Notes under the pieces: generated by a model
Databases searched by the model: none
Told to the model about the DNA's origin: nothing
What the model saw: the letters and a program-made list of their open reading frames with translations, nothing else
Assembly (NCBI GenBank): GCA_030647855.1
Contig: JAUSIJ010000047.1
Location: 1-13,281 of the forward strand
Length of the DNA stretch: 13,281 nucleotides
Source of the DNA: a bacterium
Lineage (GTDB): Bacteria > Patescibacteriota > Minisyncoccia > Phycocordibacterales > JAUSIJ01
Direction of reading: 5' to 3'
In this document: piece after piece, positions 11,695-13,281 of the stretch
How the letters are laid out: each line of letters opens with the position of its first letter
Numbering within the stretch: the first letter of the stretch is position 1
Translations under genes and position numbers: made by a program

Positions 11695-12112
11695 CGATAA
11701 GATACAAAAAACGGATGAGGAGTGGGAAAGGGAACTGACCCCGGAACAGTACAGAATCATGCGGGAGAAGCAAACGGAGGTTCCTTACAGCGGCAAGTAT
11801 GTTCATACCAAAGATAAAGGCGTCTACCGCTGTGCCGCCTGTGGGGCCGAACTCTTTTCCTCCGATACCAAGTTTGATTCGGGCACCGGCTGGCCAAGTT
11901 TCGCCGAAGTGCTCGGCAATGATCGGGTCAAGACAGGGCATGACACGAGCTCTGGCATGGAACGCGTTGAAGTGACCTGTGCTCGCTGCGGGGCGCATCT
12001 CGGCCATGTCTTCGACGACGGTCCGACCGAGACTGGCAAGCGCTATTGCATTAATTCGGTCTGTCTCGATCTTGATACGGGAGAAGCTCGCAAACCCGAC
12101 CAATCCGCATAG
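11684..12112 (+). CDS. msrB: Peptide-methionine (R)-S-oxide reductase
   Basis: This 142-residue enzyme reduces the R form of methionine sulfoxide in proteins, repairing oxidative damage. The zinc site is complete: C50 and C53 (CAACGAELF), C99 and C102 ([12 protein letters not shown]). The substrate pocket SGTGWPSF (W70) and the catalytic Cys C122 ([12 protein letters not shown]) are present. An extra C127 follows where many relatives have Ser or Ala, and it could serve as a nearby resolving Cys. There is no signal peptide, so it acts in the cytoplasm unless recruited by the coupled 55-residue membrane peptide. No msrA is in this window. A start at 11684 inside the upstream frame is supported by the overlap and family alignment. 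Confidence 0.95.
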   Translation: MEHDDKIQKTDEEWERELTPEQYRIMREKQTEVPYSGKYVHTKDKGVYRCAACGAELFSSDTKFDSGTGWPSFAEVLGNDRVKTGHDTSSGMERVEVTCARCGAHLGHVFDDGPTETGKRYCINSVCLDLDTGEARKPDQSA

Positions 12113-12131
12113 TCGCTCGCTCTGAAGGGCC

Positions 12132-12159
12132 TTGACATTCTTCGGTGGCTCGCTATGCT
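12132..12159 (+). promoter_or_regulatory. Promoter of RNA-like element A (TTGACA-N16-TATGCT)
   Basis: A consensus -35 (12132-12137) and TATGCT (12154-12159) are 16 bases apart, and no coding frame with a good start follows. This is one of the best promoters in the window and appears to drive a short RNA. Confidence 0.7.
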
Positions 12160-12165
12160 CAAATA

Positions 12166-12234
12166 AGAAGATTCTTAGGTCTAACTCTCCCCTCCCACAG
12201 CGGTTCAGGTTGCCCCCCCTGATCCGCTGTTTTT
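12166..12234 (+). ncRNA. Candidate small RNA A with anti-Shine-Dalgarno-like C-rich run
   Basis: From the predicted start near 12166 this would be about 70 nt. Parts in order: a small TTAG/CTAA hairpin (12176-12184), the C-rich CTCCCCTCC (12187-12195), then a terminator-type hairpin. The outer stem is CAGCGG (12198-12203) with CCGCTG (12224-12229). A T-T mismatch, an inner TCAGG/CCTGA stem and a C-rich loop (TTGCCCCC) follow, then a five-T tail. The same parts recur in element B. CCTCC matches the anti-Shine-Dalgarno of 16S rRNA, so pairing with mRNA ribosome sites is possible. No known RNA family is recognised. Confidence 0.55.
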
Positions 12235-12297
12235 ATTGGCGATACAGCGAAAGTCATAGAAAGTTACAGCTTTTTTATTACCGGGCAACTATCTACC

Positions 12298-12306
12298 TGT
12301 GGATAA
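12298..12306 (-). promoter_or_regulatory. Isolated perfect DnaA-box sequence
   Basis: TGTGGATAA is the complement of the consensus DnaA box TTATCCACA. It lies between the two RNA-like elements. No other perfect box was noticed nearby and no origin genes are present, so it may be chance. Confidence 0.3.
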
Positions 12307-12329
12307 GAAAAATACTAACCACCGGCAGG

Positions 12330-12338
12330 TGCTACACT
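12330..12338 (+). promoter_or_regulatory. Possible extended -10 promoter of RNA-like element B
   Basis: TGCTACACT fits TGn plus a -10 (TACACT). No -35 is convincing; an overlapping TATAGA (12338-12343) is an alternative. Confidence 0.4.
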
Positions 12339-12344
12339 ATAGAT

Positions 12345-12412
12345 AGGTTTATCCCTTAGCTCCCCTCCGGGCAGCGGTTCGAGGTACCTATCCCGTTCCG
12401 CTGTTATTTTTT
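12345..12412 (+). ncRNA. Candidate small RNA B, paralogue of A
   Basis: Same order of parts as A: a small 5' hairpin (GATA/TATC, 12342-12353), CTCCCCTCC (12360-12368), CAGCGG (12372-12377) with CCGCTG (12398-12403), and a T-rich tail (12404-12412). Shared exact words are CTCCCCTCC, CAGCGGTTC and TCCGCTGTT; the loops differ. Here the loop contains ACCTATC, complementary to GATAGGT at the 5' end (12342-12348), so a pseudoknot or alternative fold is possible. The outer stem keeps U-U mismatches as in A. The changed loop on a kept stem suggests RNA-level selection. Confidence 0.5.
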
Positions 12413-12666
12413 ACTTTATTTATTTTGGCTAGCGAGGAGCGCGTGGCTGCTTGCAGACACAGCGTCCGAGCGAAGACAAAAGATAGGTTGAATACCGCGC
12501 CGCTCATCGAGTTCATCGAATCTGATGATTCTCTGAATCAGAAGATCTGAGACTCGGAGAGTCGAACGACTTGCCGCAGGGGACTATATCTGCAATAGTT
12601 GCCCGACATGCAAAGCGCGCTCCAAAAACTTATCGATGATGTTCGGAAACTCCGGAACTCGGAGCC
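12413..12666. other. Gene-free stretch with small inverted repeats and possible coding remnant
   Basis: The whole interval 12113-12666 has no convincing gene; its left part holds the two RNA-like elements. In this right part, one plus frame is open from 12422 to TGA 12548 (42 codons, ending FIESDDSLNQKI) but has no good start or ribosome site, and it may be a gene remnant. Several short inverted repeats follow: GACTC/GAGTC (12551-12563), an imperfect TCTGAT..ATCAGA pair (about 12522-12543) and CTCCG/CGGAG (12650-12664). No tRNA or known RNA could be folded from it. Confidence 0.35.
12646..12664 (-). terminator. Weak terminator candidate after the P-loop kinase
   Basis: On the minus strand CTCCG and CGGAG (loop AGTTC) are followed by TTTCC, 3 bases after the kinase stop. 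The stem is short and the T-run is poor. Confidence 0.4.
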
Positions 12667-13227
12667 CTATTTTTCAAGTGAGGTGAGAACCTGTTCTATT
12701 TGTTGATGGAGCTTCTCGAGGCTCTCATTATTGGTAAAAATATGGTCTGCAGCCTTGATGCAGGCTCGTAAATTGGACCGCCAAGGGGCAGTTGAGACGT
12801 TCTCGCGTTCTTCGTCGCTCAGAAATTTTTTATAGCTCACTTGGTCCGTTTCACTTTGCCGGGACCTTATTCGCTCGTAGCGGAGCTCCGCTCGAGCATC
12901 AACGGCAAAGAGGGTAAAGGTCGGACACAGTCGGCGGAGTGTTTCTATTTCTCCCAAGGCTCGGACTGACTCGATCACAGCATTTTTACCCGACTCCGCG
13001 GCCTCCGCGTAGAGTTTTTCCATTAAGTAGCCGGGCGATATATTTTTTCTAAACTCGGTAGCCACGGTATGCATTGAATCACGGTTGAGCGGCAATCCTC
13101 TTTGTTTGACTTCTTTCGTGAGCAGTGCCCGAGCAGAAAAGTGAGCGAACCCTCTGGTTTTTGTGAGGTACTCTACCACGGTCCCTTTGCCCGCTCCGAA
13201 AGTGCCGGTGATGCCAATGACATTCAT
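12667..13227 (-). CDS. P-loop nucleotide kinase-like protein (dephospho-CoA kinase-like)
   Basis: A 186-residue protein. The Walker A motif is ITGTFGAGKGT, with K14 and T16 binding ATP phosphates. The middle has HFSARALLTKEVKQRGLPLN and a lid-like region with VDARAELRYERIRSRQSE (about 123-140), similar in layout to dephospho-CoA and nucleoside-monophosphate kinases. Substrate-defining residues of CoaE are not evident, so the substrate is open (dNMP, dephospho-CoA or another phosphate acceptor). The C-terminus (ADHIFTNNESLEKLHQQIEQVL) is the usual closing strand and helix of such kinases. ATG 13227 is preferred over an in-frame start at 13272, because the fold begins at NVIGITG. Confidence 0.8.
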   Translation of the reverse strand: MNVIGITGTFGAGKGTVVEYLTKTRGFAHFSARALLTKEVKQRGLPLNRDSMHTVATEFRKNISPGYLMEKLYAEAAESGKNAVIESVRALGEIETLRRLCPTFTLFAVDARAELRYERIRSRQSETDQVSYKKFLSDEERENVSTAPWRSNLRACIKAADHIFTNNESLEKLHQQIEQVLTSLEK

Positions 13228-13233
13228 GCGAGC

Positions 13234-13239
13234 ATAGTA
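13234..13239 (-). promoter_or_regulatory. Possible -10 of the kinase gene, leaderless arrangement
   Basis: On the minus strand TACTAT (13239-13234) ends six bases before ATG 13227. No -35 is clear, and an overlapping TATGCT is an alternative. Confidence 0.35.
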
Positions 13240-13281
13240 GCAAAAAGCCTGCGAGCGCGCGACTCCACTCATATATTTCGA

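Noticed and set aside
12298..12306. Replication origin at the DnaA-box sequence
   Set aside because: A single 9-base match without a box cluster, AT-rich unwinding element or dnaA/dnaN neighbours is within chance for this window.
12132..12359. 75-codon plus-strand frame covering both RNA-like elements
   Set aside because: It starts within the promoter, passes through a terminator hairpin and has no ribosome site or domain.
1..13281. CRISPR array, insertion sequence, rRNA or integrase
   Set aside because: No regularly spaced repeats, transposase or recombinase motifs, or rRNA segments were seen on either strand.
1..13281. UGA recoding (code 25)
   Set aside because: UGA ends several well-formed genes at their expected lengths, including the GNAT and CDF genes, so the standard bacterial code fits.

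Overview
This window looks like a chromosomal segment of a small-genome bacterium of the Candidate Phyla Radiation (Patescibacteria), probably Parcubacteria-like. That is inference from several traits seen together. A secreted peptidoglycan-binding protein carries Ig-like modules. There is a DUF4382 protein, a 55-residue membrane peptide next to msrB, and many short orphan membrane proteins. Housekeeping genes are scattered and mostly have their own promoters. UGA acts as an ordinary stop (for example in the cation transporter, the GNAT gene and the 55-residue gene), which argues against the recoded Gracilibacteria/Absconditabacteria lineages.

Layout from the left. Positions 1-1278 (minus) hold the N-terminal 426 residues of a secreted surface protein cut by the window edge. 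Divergent from it is a compact run of acylphosphatase, RluA-family pseudouridine synthase and ribosomal protein L19, closed by a 20-bp-stem hairpin. A tRNA-Leu(GAG) follows, then a DUF4382 membrane-anchored protein that is flanked by two exact 14-bp copies of the tRNA 3' end. A minus-strand block holds a 45-residue membrane peptide and a cation-diffusion-facilitator transporter without its usual C-terminal domain. The transporter promoter is back-to-back with that of a cob(I)alamin adenosyltransferase. After that come tRNA-His, an unknown anchored exported protein, a small basic protein on the minus strand and a GNAT acetyltransferase.

From about 7.4 to 11.4 kb lies a run of small, mostly membrane proteins of unknown role. 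They include an acidic protein with a DnaJ-type CxxCxGxG pair, a DoxX-like protein, a half-length DUF1761 protein and a multi-pass protein ending in DUF2914. Most have their own promoter and/or terminator. The right end carries a 55-residue membrane peptide overlapping msrB, a 554-bp gene-free stretch and a minus-strand P-loop kinase.

The most unusual feature is in the gene-free stretch: two tandem, related, promoter-preceded, terminator-ended RNA-like elements. They share CTCCCCTCC, an anti-Shine-Dalgarno-like run, then a CAGCGG/CCGCTG stem and a T-tract. At the same time, about half a dozen genes in the window have a -10 box only 6-7 bases from their start codon, so they look leaderless, while several small genes carry strong GGAGG-type ribosome sites. 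A C-rich small RNA could in principle tell these two mRNA classes apart. This is a hypothesis, not something the sequence proves.
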